A stretch of 64,000 nucleotides of DNA from DSXH01 sp964532065 (GCA_964532065.1 CAZHHG010000001.1:85503-149502), one strand, 5' to 3'; positions 27,373 to 36,235 are shown, numbered from the stretch's first letter. Numbers and translations: made by a program. Notes: a model not told the origin generated them from the letters alone.

Positions 27373-27732
27373 TTAATTTCCCATCGGACGCATCTGCTGT
27401 CGTCTTGCCTGCATCTCTTCCTGGTATTTTTTGTATTCGGCCTTCTGTTTATCGTTCAAAACTTTTTCAACTTTTTTATTTGATTCATCGCGGAGCTTCA
27501 TCATTTTATCTCTCATCGCTTCACGGTCTCCGCCGCCGCTGCTGAATATTGCCTGCATCTCTTCGGATTGTTTAATAAGAATATCTTCAATCTGTTTGGT
27601 CTGCTTATCATTCAGATTTAATCTTTCTTTTAGTTCTTTAACTCTTTCTTTCGGATCCATTCTCGGCTGTCCGATAACGGCGGATATGGAAACCAGGAAA
27701 AGAAGTACAAGCATAAAATATCTGCGCGACAT
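27373..27732 (-). CDS. Exported Spy/CpxP-like helical protein
   Basis: 119 aa, signal peptide (ends near I-G-Q-P). The mature region is almost entirely charged helix with the Spy/CpxP-like pattern L-N-L-N-D-K-Q-T-K-Q-I near 39-49 and a later L-N-D-K-Q-K-A-E-Y-K-K. Related small periplasmic proteins act as chaperones or envelope-stress/metal sensors. It is the promoter-proximal gene of the MacAB-TolC-like operon, so it may sense or buffer what the pump exports; this is inference. The Met-rich C-terminus (R-R-Q-Q-M-R-P-M-G-N) parallels the Met-rich insert in the adaptor. Confidence 0.72.
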   Translation of the reverse strand: MSRRYFMLVLLFLVSISAVIGQPRMDPKERVKELKERLNLNDKQTKQIEDILIKQSEEMQAIFSSGGGDREAMRDKMMKLRDESNKKVEKVLNDKQKAEYKKYQEEMQARRQQMRPMGN

Positions 27733-28107
27733 GTTTACTCCTTAAGTGTTTTTTAAATAATTTTTAATTATCGAGAGGTAAAATTAATAGTCGTCTTTCA
27801 ATTAAACTACACTTTTTACCGCAAACTATTAATAAAGACAAAAAAAGAGACAGGCGGGTTTAATGAATATTTTAGAATTTTTAATATTTATACCAGAAAG
27901 TAATAGTAGGAAACTGTATGGCAAAGTATGTTGTTCCGGATTTCAAACTAAAGAGTCAATTAATTAAAGTGTTTTTGAGTTGAATTATTGATACCAATTA
28001 ATTTGAATAATATCTATTAGAAATTAATTTACACAACCGTTTGACTTTAACAATCGGATATAAATCGTTATGTTTGTCTCATTATTTTTGAATTATCTGG
28101 GATAATT
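27733..28107. other. Divergent intergenic region, 375 bases
   Basis: AT-rich spacer between the divergent export operon and the nqr operon. It holds the candidate nqr promoter at 28046-28076. I see no tRNA, repeat or open frame in it. The export-operon promoter must also lie here, but no TAnnTTTG match is evident on the minus strand. Confidence 0.6.
28046..28076 (+). promoter_or_regulatory. Candidate promoter of the nqr operon
   Basis: TTTA, 19 bases, TATGTTTG: the -7 motif fits the Bacteroidota TAnnTTTG consensus exactly, and the -33 motif has one mismatch to TTTG with the correct spacing. It lies 31 bases upstream of the nqrA ATG. Confidence 0.45.
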
Positions 28108-29457
28108 ATGGGTATAATCAAATTAAAAAAGGGATTGGACCTGCCGATAAAGGGAAAACCCGTTCAGGAGATTTCCAATTCTAATAAAGTAAAACGTGTC
28201 GCGCTCCTGGGTAACGACTATCCGGGTATGAAGCCGACAATGCTTGTAAAAGAAGGTGATTCCGTTAAACTCGGAGATCCACTCTTTACCGACAAGAAAA
28301 ACCCAAAAATCAAATTCACATCCCCGGGAAGCGGAAAAGTAGTTGAAATAAACCGCGGAGAGATGAGAATATTCCTTTCTCTTGTTATCGAGCTGAATGG
28401 TAATGAGGAAATTAAATTCCCCGTAACAAATCAAGGCGACCTGAAAAATCTTAAACGCGAGGATGTTGTTCATCGCTTAATCGAATCAGGCGAATGGACA
28501 TCTATAAGAGTCCGGCCATTCAGCAAAGTAGCTGATCCGGATACAACCCCGCACGCAATTTTTGTTACTGCTATGGATACTAATCCTCTGGCACCTTCCG
28601 TTGAAAAAATAATCTCTTTGAACGAAGGATATTTCAGGAACGGATTGGAAATAATCTCCAGGCTTACCGACGGCAAAGTATTCGTTTGTAAGTCCCCGGG
28701 AGCCAAAATTCCGGTAATCGATTCAGCACAGATTTCCGTTGAAGAGTTCCAGGGTCCGCACCCTGCGGGAAATGCCGGAACACATATTCATTTCCTTTCT
28801 CCGGTCGGCAAAAAACGTTTTGTGTGGTATTTAAATGCGCAGGACGTGATTTCAATAGGACATTTATTTGTAACCGGCAGCATCATGACGGATAGAATAG
28901 TATCGCTTGCAGGCTCCTCGGTAAAAAATCCGAGATTGATTAAAACACGCCGCGGCGCATCTATTTCCGATCTGATCGAAAATGAATTGAACAATTCCAA
29001 CTTCAGAGCTATTTCGGGTTCGGTTCTTTCAGGCCATGCCGCCGTAGACTCAGAAGCATATATCGGAAGATTTCACCAGCAGATTTCGGTAATCCCGAAT
29101 CCCGTTAAGCGCAATTTCCTCGGCTGGCTGAATCCTTTCATAAATAATTACACTATGAAGAATGTTGTCTTTTCTAAACTGTCACCCTCAAAGGAATATG
29201 AGTTCACTACCGAACTTTACGGAGGCAAAAGAGCGATTGTTCCGAGCGGCAGCTTCGAAGAAGTTATGCCGATGGACATTCTGCCTACTTATCTTCTCAG
29301 AGCTCTTGCCGTAAAAGATGTTGAAGAGGCCGAACAGCTTGGCGCCCTTGAACTTGACGAAGAGGATCTGGCTCTTTGTACTTTTGCCTGCCCTTCTAAA
29401 TTGGACTATGGACCTATTCTAAGAGAAAATTTAACAATTATTGAAAAGGAAGGTTAA
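28108..29457 (+). CDS. nqrA: Na+-NQR subunit A
   Basis: 449 aa, the usual size. It is the peripheral, cofactor-free cytoplasmic subunit of the Na+-pumping NADH:quinone oxidoreductase. Recognisable family segments: G-L-D-L-P-I-K-G-K-P near the start, G-N-D-Y-P-G-M-K-P near 52, H-P-A-G-N-A-G-T-H-I-H near 218-228, and P-M-D-I-L-P-T near 389. First gene of an eight-gene operon that begins downstream of a candidate TAnnTTTG promoter; spacing to nqrB is three bases. Confidence 0.95.
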   Translation: MGIIKLKKGLDLPIKGKPVQEISNSNKVKRVALLGNDYPGMKPTMLVKEGDSVKLGDPLFTDKKNPKIKFTSPGSGKVVEINRGEMRIFLSLVIELNGNEEIKFPVTNQGDLKNLKREDVVHRLIESGEWTSIRVRPFSKVADPDTTPHAIFVTAMDTNPLAPSVEKIISLNEGYFRNGLEIISRLTDGKVFVCKSPGAKIPVIDSAQISVEEFQGPHPAGNAGTHIHFLSPVGKKRFVWYLNAQDVISIGHLFVTGSIMTDRIVSLAGSSVKNPRLIKTRRGASISDLIENELNNSNFRAISGSVLSGHAAVDSEAYIGRFHQQISVIPNPVKRNFLGWLNPFINNYTMKNVVFSKLSPSKEYEFTTELYGGKRAIVPSGSFEEVMPMDILPTYLLRALAVKDVEEAEQLGALELDEEDLALCTFACPSKLDYGPILRENLTIIEKEG

Positions 29458-29460
29458 TCC

Positions 29461-30663
29461 GTGAAGCTTTTAAGAAAACTATTAGACAAACAGGAAAAAC
29501 ATTTCCATAAAGGGGGAAAGCTTGAAAAACTTTTCCCCGTCTTTGAGGCAGTGGATACTTTTCTATATACGACCGCTGCTCCTACTAAAACAGCTTCGCA
29601 TGTAAGAGATCTGATTGATCTTAAGAGAATGATGATGACCGTTGTTATTGCACTGATACCGGCAGTTCTAATGGCCTGTTATAATACAGGTTTACAGGCA
29701 AATCTTGGACTAAAAGAACTTGGACTCGCAGGTTCATCCCACTGGCAGGCACAGGTAATTCAGTGGCTTGGAATCGGATTCGATCCTTCGAACATTTTGG
29801 GCAATTTTATTTTCGGAGCTCTCTATTTTCTTCCGGTTTATATAGTTACTATAGCCGTTGGCGGAATATGGGAGGTAATCTTTGCTGTAGTCCGGAAACA
29901 CGAAATCAACGAAGGATTTCTTGTAACATCGCTTTTATTCCCTCTTATACTTCCTCCAAACATTCCGTACTGGCAGGTTGCCGCCGGAGTCACATTCGGT
30001 GTAGTGATCGCAAAGGAGGTTTTCGGAGGAGTTGGAATGAATATTCTCAATCCTGCTCTTGCAGGCCGTGCATTCCTTTTCTTTGCATATCCGGCCGAGA
30101 TCTCGGGTGATAAGGTCTGGGTAGCCGTTGACGGATTAAGCCGCGCGACAGCTTTAGCACAATTTGCAGACCCGACCATGACACCAAGTTATTCCTGGAT
30201 CGACTCGTTCTTTGGATTCATACCCGGTTCTATGGGTGAAACATCGGCACTTGCATGTCTCATCGGTGCGGTAATTCTGATTGTAAGTAAAGTCGGCTCC
30301 TGGAAAATAATGTTCTCAATTGTCGTTGGCGCAACATTAACAACGCTTGGGCTTAACGCAATCGGAAGCACCTCTAATCCGATGTTCGAACTGCCGATCT
30401 ACTGGCATCTTGTAATAGGGGGATTCGCTTTCGGTACTGTATTCATGGCAACCGATCCGGTCAGCGCAGCTATGACCGAGCAGGGTAAATACATCTACGG
30501 TTTCCTGATCGGATTTTTGACAATTATGGTTAGGGTTATTAATCCGGCATTCCCAGAAGGAATGATGCTTGCAATATTATTAATGAATGTTATGGCTCCA
30601 ATAATAGATAGATACTTTATTAATCAAAACATTAAAAGGAGGCTAGCGAGAAATGTCGTCTGA
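29461..30663 (+). CDS. nqrB: Na+-NQR subunit B (FMN-carrying membrane subunit)
   Basis: 400 aa, GTG start fixed by the three-base spacing from nqrA and the family N-terminus. About ten membrane helices. NqrB carries covalent FMN on a Thr in an S-G-A-T motif set by ApbE; here the site reads D-G-L-S-R-A-T-A-L with Thr230, so the usual Gly is Arg. It also takes part in quinone binding and the Na+ path. A strong AAAGGAGG at 30635-30642 near the 3' end serves nqrC, which overlaps nqrB by 11 bases. Confidence 0.95.
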   Translation: MKLLRKLLDKQEKHFHKGGKLEKLFPVFEAVDTFLYTTAAPTKTASHVRDLIDLKRMMMTVVIALIPAVLMACYNTGLQANLGLKELGLAGSSHWQAQVIQWLGIGFDPSNILGNFIFGALYFLPVYIVTIAVGGIWEVIFAVVRKHEINEGFLVTSLLFPLILPPNIPYWQVAAGVTFGVVIAKEVFGGVGMNILNPALAGRAFLFFAYPAEISGDKVWVAVDGLSRATALAQFADPTMTPSYSWIDSFFGFIPGSMGETSALACLIGAVILIVSKVGSWKIMFSIVVGATLTTLGLNAIGSTSNPMFELPIYWHLVIGGFAFGTVFMATDPVSAAMTEQGKYIYGFLIGFLTIMVRVINPAFPEGMMLAILLMNVMAPIIDRYFINQNIKRRLARNVV

Positions 30664-31459
30664 CAGCACTAAAAAAACTATTCAGGTAGCGCTGGGAGTC
30701 TGTCTCGTTTGTTCAATACTGGTTTCATCGGCCGCAGTCTCCCTAAGCACAAGACAGGCTGAAAATAAACAGCTCGATAAAATTAAAAACATACTTAATG
30801 CCGGCGGAATAGATTATGAAAATAAGAATCCGAAAGAACTCTATGACAAGCTGATAAAAGCCGTTACCGTAGAACTCGAATCAGGAAACATTATAGATCC
30901 GGCGTCGAAATCCGATCTTCTTAAACCGGAAAATTTCGATATAAAAAAGTTAAGCAATATGAATGAGTATAGTACGAGCATTCCGTCCGGGGAGGATATT
31001 GCCGGAATAAAGCGGAAACCTACTCATATGATTGTCTACGAGGTTGTTGATAATAACGGTGAAATCGAAAAATATATTTTTCCGGTTCATGGTAAAGGCC
31101 TCTGGTCTACTCTCTACGGTTTCATTTCTTTTGATAAAGAATTGAAAAAGGTTGAAGGGATTACATTCTACGAACACGGCGAAACCCCCGGATTAGGCGG
31201 GGAGGTTGATAATCCTCTCTGGAAAAATACCTGGAAAGACAAAAAAGCTTTCGATGAAAACGGGAACTACATTATTGAAGTCCTCAAAGGAAAAGTTGAT
31301 AAAAGCAATCCCGCTTCGGAACACCAGATCGACGGATTATCGGGTTCAACCCTTACCACGCGCGGAGTCGACAACTTATTAAAATACTGGCTCGGTGAAA
31401 ACGGATACAGTGCTTTCCTCAAAAAAGTTAGAGAAGGGGGTTCCCATGAAGAAATATAA
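30653..31459 (+). CDS. nqrC: Na+-NQR subunit C (FMN-carrying periplasmic subunit)
   Basis: 268 aa. Single N-terminal membrane helix (10-30) and a periplasmic FMN-binding domain. The flavinylation motif D-G-L-S-G-S-T-L-T-T puts the acceptor at Thr233. Other family hallmarks: G-K-G-L-W-S near 147-152 and H-G-E-T-P-G-L-G-G near 175-183. It overlaps nqrB by 11 bases and nqrD by 14. Confidence 0.95.
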   Translation: MSSDSTKKTIQVALGVCLVCSILVSSAAVSLSTRQAENKQLDKIKNILNAGGIDYENKNPKELYDKLIKAVTVELESGNIIDPASKSDLLKPENFDIKKLSNMNEYSTSIPSGEDIAGIKRKPTHMIVYEVVDNNGEIEKYIFPVHGKGLWSTLYGFISFDKELKKVEGITFYEHGETPGLGGEVDNPLWKNTWKDKKAFDENGNYIIEVLKGKVDKSNPASEHQIDGLSGSTLTTRGVDNLLKYWLGENGYSAFLKKVREGGSHEEI

Positions 31460-32066
31460 AGAGATATTATTAGATCCTATTTTTAATAACAACCCGATCA
31501 CATTGCAAATTCTCGGGATCTGTTCTGCGCTTGCGGTTACATCAAAACTGGAAACCTCAATAGTTATGTCTCTTGCCGTAATTTTTGTAACAGCTATTTC
31601 AAATCTTTCGGTAAGCCTTATTAGAAAGCATACTCCCGGAAGCATAAGGATAATTGTTGAGATGACGATTATTGCTTCCCTGGTTATAATAGCCGACCAG
31701 ATTATCAAAGCATTTCTTTACGATATAAGCAAACAGCTTTCGGTCTATGTCGGATTGATAATTACAAACTGTATTCTATTGGGAAGAGTCGAAGCATTCG
31801 CTCTTCAAAACCCTCCGGGAATAAGTTTTCTGGACGGAATAGGAAACGGTCTTGGTTATTCATTTGTACTTTTATTCGTCGGTTTTTTCCGTGAACTGAT
31901 CGGTTCAGGCAAACTGCTCGGATATACAATCTTTCAGCTTAACACGGAAGGCGGCTGGTATAATCCGAACGGATTATTCCTCCTCTCTCCAAGCGCATTT
32001 ATAATTATCGGTCTGCTCATCTGGGCGATAAGAACGTGGAAACCTTCACAAGTTGAGGAGGCATAG
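31446..32066 (+). CDS. nqrD: Na+-NQR subunit D
   Basis: 206 aa from the ATG at 31446, which has a purine-rich GAGAAGGGGG just upstream; an in-frame ATG at 31395 would add 17 non-homologous residues inside nqrC. Six-helix RnfA/NqrD/NqrE-type membrane protein. Cys26 (L-G-I-C-S-A-L-A) and Cys109 (I-T-N-C-I-L-L-G-R) match the half-site that, with two NqrE cysteines, holds the intramembrane Fe centre. The N-terminus D-P-I-F-N-N-N-P is typical. Confidence 0.95.
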   Translation: MKKYKEILLDPIFNNNPITLQILGICSALAVTSKLETSIVMSLAVIFVTAISNLSVSLIRKHTPGSIRIIVEMTIIASLVIIADQIIKAFLYDISKQLSVYVGLIITNCILLGRVEAFALQNPPGISFLDGIGNGLGYSFVLLFVGFFRELIGSGKLLGYTIFQLNTEGGWYNPNGLFLLSPSAFIIIGLLIWAIRTWKPSQVEEA

Positions 32067-32068
32067 CA

Positions 32069-32680
32069 ATGTTTGAACATTATTTAAGTCTGTTTATTAA
32101 ATCGGTCTTTATAGAAAATATGGCTCTCTCTTTTTTCCTTGGCATGTGTTCATTTGTTGCTATATCTAAAAGAGTTGAAAGTTCCATCGGACTCGGAATT
32201 GCCGTTGTTGTTGTTCAGACAATTACATTGCCGGTCAACAATCTTCTATATAATTATGTTATAAGAGAAGGGGCCCTTGAAGCGCTCGGTTTAGGCGGTA
32301 TGGATTTAACATTTCTCGGCTTGATTACATACATCGGCGTAATTGCTGCAATGGTTCAGATACTTGAGATGGTTCTTGATAAATTTTTCCCTAAGCTTTA
32401 TCACGCGCTCGGTATATTCCTCCCTCTTATTACAGTAAACTGCGCTATACTCGGCGGAACACTCTTTATGGTTGAACGGGATTATACTTTCCCGGAAAGT
32501 GTGGTTTATGGATTAGGATCCGGTACCGGTTTCGCAATTGCTATGATTGCACTTGCAGGTATTCGCGAAAAAATGAAATACAGCAATGTTCCCGAAGGCT
32601 TGAGAGGTCTCGGAATTACGTTTATTACAGTAGGATTAATGGCTATTGCATTCATGCTTTTTTCTGGTATTCAATTATAA
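32069..32680 (+). CDS. nqrE: Na+-NQR subunit E
   Basis: 203 aa, inverted-topology partner of NqrD with six helices. Cys27 (L-G-M-C-S-F-V-A) and Cys125 (T-V-N-C-A-I-L-G-G) are the matching Fe ligands at the NqrD/NqrE interface. The start follows the nqrD stop by two bases. Family signatures: E-N-M-A-L-S-F-F near 16-23 and G-I-R-E-K-M-K near 164. Confidence 0.95.
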   Translation: MFEHYLSLFIKSVFIENMALSFFLGMCSFVAISKRVESSIGLGIAVVVVQTITLPVNNLLYNYVIREGALEALGLGGMDLTFLGLITYIGVIAAMVQILEMVLDKFFPKLYHALGIFLPLITVNCAILGGTLFMVERDYTFPESVVYGLGSGTGFAIAMIALAGIREKMKYSNVPEGLRGLGITFITVGLMAIAFMLFSGIQL

Positions 32681-32692
32681 GGATTACTTACT

Positions 32693-33931
32693 ATGGACGG
32701 AATCAACATAATATTTATCGGCGTTGTAATGTTCACATTGATTGTGTTGGCCCTTGTTGGACTAATTTTATTTGCAAAATCGAAACTGGTTGCATCGGGT
32801 AATGTAACGATTAATATTAACGACGATCCGGAAAAATCAATTACAGTTCCTATCGGCGGCAAACTTCTGAATGTGCTTGCCGACAGCAGAATTTACCTTC
32901 CATCGGCTTGCGGAGGCGGCGGCACTTGCGGCGAATGCAAGTGTGTTGTTACTGAAGGAGCCGGCGACGTTCTACCGACAGAAAAATCGAAACTGAACAG
33001 AAAACAGATACGCGAACATTACCGGTTAAGCTGCCAGGTTCCGGTAAAAAATAATCTTAGAATAGAAGTCCCGGCAGAAGTTTTCGACATTAAGAAATGG
33101 GAATGCACCGTAGTATCGAACCGCAACGTAGCTACTTTTATAAAAGAACTTGTATTGAAATTACCAGAGGGAGAGCATGTGGATTTCCGCGCGGGCGGAT
33201 ATATTCAGATAGAAGCGCCGCCTCACGAACTCGACTTCAGCAAAGACTTTATTATAGAAGAGGAATACAGGGACGCGTGGGATAAGTATAATGTTTGGCA
33301 ATACAAATCGAAAGTCACAGAACCGATCGTCCGGGCTTATTCGATGGCCAACTTCCCTCTCGAAGTCGGAATGATTATGCTCAACGTAAGAGTTGCAACT
33401 CCTCCCGCCAATCCTCCCGGTTTACCTCCGGGGAAAATGTCATCATACATTTTTGCACTCAAGCCGGGCGATAAGGTAACAATCTCCGGACCATACGGAG
33501 AATTCTTTGCAAGGAAAACAAATAACGAGATGGTGTTTATAGGAGGCGGCGCCGGAATGGCTCCGATGCGCTCTCATATTTTTGATCAGCTGTTAAGATT
33601 GAATTCGACGCGCAAAATGACTTTCTGGTACGGCGCAAGAAGCGTGAGAGAAATTTTCTATAAAGAGGATTTTGACAAGCTGGCAGCGGAACATAAAAAC
33701 TTTACATGGAATGTTGCATTGTCTGAACCTCTTCCTGAAGATAACTGGACAGGTTACGTCGGATTTATTCATCAGGTTCTGTACGATAATTACCTTAAGA
33801 ATCATCCGGCTCCGGAGGATTGTGAATATTATATCTGCGGTCCGCCGATGATGAACTCGGCTGTTCTGAATCTCCTGCATAATCTTGGTATAGAGCCCGA
33901 GAATATTCTGCTCGATGATTTCGGCGGTTAA
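32693..33931 (+). CDS. nqrF: Na+-NQR subunit F (NADH dehydrogenase, 2Fe-2S/FAD)
   Basis: 412 aa. N-terminal membrane helix 8-28; 2Fe-2S ferredoxin domain with Cys73, Cys79, Cys82 and Cys114 (S-A-C-G-G-G-G-T-C-G-E-C); FAD-binding domain including R-A-Y-S-M-A-N near 214; NAD-binding domain with G-G-G-A-G-M-A-P-M near 286 and Y-I-C-G-P-P-M-M near 381. It is the entry point for electrons from NADH. All four iron-sulfur ligands are present, so the subunit looks functional. Confidence 0.96.
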   Translation: MDGINIIFIGVVMFTLIVLALVGLILFAKSKLVASGNVTININDDPEKSITVPIGGKLLNVLADSRIYLPSACGGGGTCGECKCVVTEGAGDVLPTEKSKLNRKQIREHYRLSCQVPVKNNLRIEVPAEVFDIKKWECTVVSNRNVATFIKELVLKLPEGEHVDFRAGGYIQIEAPPHELDFSKDFIIEEEYRDAWDKYNVWQYKSKVTEPIVRAYSMANFPLEVGMIMLNVRVATPPANPPGLPPGKMSSYIFALKPGDKVTISGPYGEFFARKTNNEMVFIGGGAGMAPMRSHIFDQLLRLNSTRKMTFWYGARSVREIFYKEDFDKLAAEHKNFTWNVALSEPLPEDNWTGYVGFIHQVLYDNYLKNHPAPEDCEYYICGPPMMNSAVLNLLHNLGIEPENILLDDFGG

Positions 33932-33992
33932 TCTATATTAATCAGGAGTTTTAAAAATTATCACGGTCATTAGAAATATCAATCACAGGGAG

Positions 33993-35009
33993 ATGATTAA
34001 GTTTTTCATGGTTATCTCCCTTCTTCTTTTTTCTTCCTGCGGTGACGCCGGGACGGATAATCTTATCTCTATAACCGGATCTACTATGGGTACAACTTAT
34101 TCTGTTAAAATAGTACCCTCTGATAATTCCCGTAATTTAAGCAGTGATTTTCTAAAGAAAAAAATCGATTCGGTCCTTGTTGAAGTAAATAATCAGATGT
34201 CTACTTACATACCCGAATCTGAAATTTCACGATTCAACAAATACAATGGCAATGAGTGGTTTAACATTTCAAAAGATTTTGCCTTTGTGCTGGATGAATC
34301 TATCCGCCTCGGAAAACTAACCGGCAGAAGTCTCGATATTACTGTTGGTCCGATAGTAAACATCTGGGGATTCGGCCCCGATCAAAGACCGAGAAAAATT
34401 CCGTCCGATGAAGAGATTTTCTCCAACATGAAACTGGTTGGACTTGATAAAGTTGAGGTCGACTTAAATTCTCCCTCTGTCAGAAAAAAAATTGAGGGAT
34501 TAAAAGTTGATCTTTCAGCAACAGCGAAAGGTTTCGGTGTGGATAAAGTTTTTGATCTCATAAAAAATCTCGGGTATAATAATATTATGGTGGAGATAGG
34601 AGGAGAGGTTCGTTCCTCCGGATTAAACAACAAACAAGAGGCATGGAGAATCGGGATCTCTTCACCAAATCAATCGGGGGACTTGAACCGTGTCATTCAC
34701 TTAAACAATATGGCAATGGCTACTTCGGGTGATTACTGGAATTATTTTGAGGAGAACGGAATTCGTTATTCCCATACTATCGATCCCGAAACCGGCCGGC
34801 CGATTACACATAAACTCGCATCCGTTACAGTATTCGATTCAACTTGCTTGAGAGCCGATGGACTTGCAACCGGAATTTTCGTTATGGGTCCGGACAAAGG
34901 ATATAAATTTGCCGTTGAAATGGAACTCCCGATCTATATGATTGTTAAGAAGGGTAACGGATTTGAAGAAATTAAATCACCCCGTTTCATCGAACTATTT
35001 GAAAAGTAA
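33993..35009 (+). CDS. apbE: FAD:protein FMN transferase
   Basis: 338 aa. Lipoprotein signal with Cys16 (L-L-F-S-S-C), so anchored in the periplasm where NqrB and NqrC receive FMN. ApbE features: T-G-S-T-M-G-T-T-Y-S near 29-38, M-S-T-Y-I-P-E-S-E near 69-77, G-F-G-V-D-K near 177, S-G-D-Y-W-N-Y near 246 and H-T-I-D-P-E-T-G-R-P near 261-270. Transfers FMN from FAD to a Thr of its target. It lies 61 bases after nqrF and is followed 11 bases later by nqrM, so it is part of the nqr operon. The purine-rich AGGGAG directly before the ATG is closer than usual. Confidence 0.93.
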   Translation: MIKFFMVISLLLFSSCGDAGTDNLISITGSTMGTTYSVKIVPSDNSRNLSSDFLKKKIDSVLVEVNNQMSTYIPESEISRFNKYNGNEWFNISKDFAFVLDESIRLGKLTGRSLDITVGPIVNIWGFGPDQRPRKIPSDEEIFSNMKLVGLDKVEVDLNSPSVRKKIEGLKVDLSATAKGFGVDKVFDLIKNLGYNNIMVEIGGEVRSSGLNNKQEAWRIGISSPNQSGDLNRVIHLNNMAMATSGDYWNYFEENGIRYSHTIDPETGRPITHKLASVTVFDSTCLRADGLATGIFVMGPDKGYKFAVEMELPIYMIVKKGNGFEEIKSPRFIELFEK

Positions 35010-35020
35010 GAAAGGAAAAT

Positions 35021-35179
35021 ATGCCACAGTTAATAATTGTAACCATCATTTTTATTATTGCATTCTCCGGTATGGGTTTAGCACTTCACTTTTCCAAATA
35101 TAAAAAAGGTAACTCGGGATGCTGCGGAGGCGGGAACTGCGATAGAAATCCCGGAGAAAGTCACCGCTGTAAAAATTAG
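35021..35179 (+). CDS. nqrM: Na+-NQR maturation protein NqrM (DUF539)
   Basis: 52-aa gene, below many annotation cut-offs. ATG with AAAGGAAA just upstream. One N-terminal membrane helix (4-22) followed by a short cysteine-rich tail: Cys34 and Cys35 in S-G-C-C-G-G-G, Cys40 in N-C-D, Cys50 in H-R-C-K. This layout and its place after apbE match NqrM, the small membrane protein required in Vibrio for assembling active Na+-NQR, thought to deliver iron to the NqrD/NqrE cysteine site. The ribosome site, position and terminator just downstream all support it as real and last in the operon. Confidence 0.9.
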   Translation: MPQLIIVTIIFIIAFSGMGLALHFSKYKKGNSGCCGGGNCDRNPGESHRCKN

Positions 35180-35180
35180 A

Positions 35181-35215
35181 GAAGAAATCGGCGGATTCTA
35201 TTCCGCCCTTTCTTC
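35181..35215 (+). terminator. Intrinsic terminator of the nqr operon
   Basis: GGCGGA-TTCTAT-TCCGCC core stem, extended outside by GAAGAA/TTCTTC, directly after nqrM. Confidence 0.7.
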
Positions 35216-35293
35216 ACTAAATACCTTCTTGTGTTTTTAATCATTTCTTATACTAAATTCATATTATCAAAAAAAACTTTAACGGAATTTCAA

Positions 35294-36235
35294 ATGAAAT
35301 CTTCATTCTTATACGCGGTGATCTTCTTATTATTTTTTTTCACTATCACAACAGAATTGAAAGCTCAGAATAAATTAAACGACTCGAACAGCGGCAAGCT
35401 CCGCATAGCGTCATGTCAGTTTCCCGTTTCACCCAATATTTCAGAAAATCTTCAATGGATTGAAAAGCAGATGATCGAGGCAAAATTAAAGAAAGCGGAT
35501 ATTATTCACTTTCCCGAGTGCGCTCTCTCCGGTTATGCCGGTGTTGATCTTGAATCTTATGAGAATTTCAACTGGGATGAGCTGTACCTCGCAACCGATT
35601 CGGTTATGACTCTGGCAAAGAAATTCAAGCTGACGGTTCTTCTCGGTTCAATTCACAGACTAAGCGGAAACAATAAACCCCATAACAGCCTTTACCTAAT
35701 CAGTTCAACAGGTGAATTGGTTGACCGTTACGATAAACGGTTTTGTACCGACGGAGATTTGAAATTTTTTACACCGGGAGATCATTTCGTAACATTCGAG
35801 ATTAACGGTGTTAAATGCGGAATTCTCATCTGCTTCGACCTGCGCTTCCCCGAACTTTACAGAGAGTATAAGAAACTTGGAGTTGATCTCATTTTTCAAT
35901 CGTTTCATAATGCCCGGCAGGGTAAGGGAAGTATTCACCCAGTTATAATGCCTGTAACGGCGCAGGCATACGCAGGAGTAAACTTTTTCTATATGTCTCT
36001 TACAAATTCCTCTTCACCTCAAAGCTGGCCGTGTCATTTTATAACACCTGACGGATTAATAAAGAACAGATCAACTCTTAATGTCCCCGAAGTGCTTATC
36101 TCGGATATCGATTTAACCGATAAGTATTACGATGCAAGTAAAAGCTTCAGAATGGATGCGATAAACGGAAAACTTAACAGCGGAGAAACCGTGAAGGATC
36201 CTTTATCGGCTGACAGAAAATCATTACGCCGTTAA
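35294..36235 (+). CDS. Exported nitrilase-superfamily amidohydrolase
   Basis: 313 aa from the ATG at 35294; an in-frame GTG at 35231 would add 21 residues and spoil the signal peptide. Signal peptide 1-25 (ends E-L-K-A-Q). Carbon-nitrogen hydrolase domain with the complete triad: E75 (H-F-P-E-C-A-L), K148 (Y-D-K-R-F) and C180 (I-L-I-C-F-D-L-R-F-P-E). Nitrilase-fold amidases are mostly cytoplasmic, so a Sec-exported one is unusual; the substrate could be an amide or N-carbamoyl compound in the periplasm. It stands between the nqr terminator and the convergent NagA-like gene. Confidence 0.82.
   Translation: MKSSFLYAVIFLLFFFTITTELKAQNKLNDSNSGKLRIASCQFPVSPNISENLQWIEKQMIEAKLKKADIIHFPECALSGYAGVDLESYENFNWDELYLATDSVMTLAKKFKLTVLLGSIHRLSGNNKPHNSLYLISSTGELVDRYDKRFCTDGDLKFFTPGDHFVTFEINGVKCGILICFDLRFPELYREYKKLGVDLIFQSFHNARQGKGSIHPVIMPVTAQAYAGVNFFYMSLTNSSSPQSWPCHFITPDGLIKNRSTLNVPEVLISDIDLTDKYYDASKSFRMDAINGKLNSGETVKDPLSADRKSLRR

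Noticed and set aside
31395..31445. Longer nqrD start
   Set aside because: The extra 17 residues lie inside nqrC and are not part of the NqrD family; the ATG at 31446 has a better upstream purine run.
35231..35293. GTG start for the exported nitrilase
   Set aside because: It would put 21 residues before a complete signal peptide; the ATG at 35294 is the natural start.
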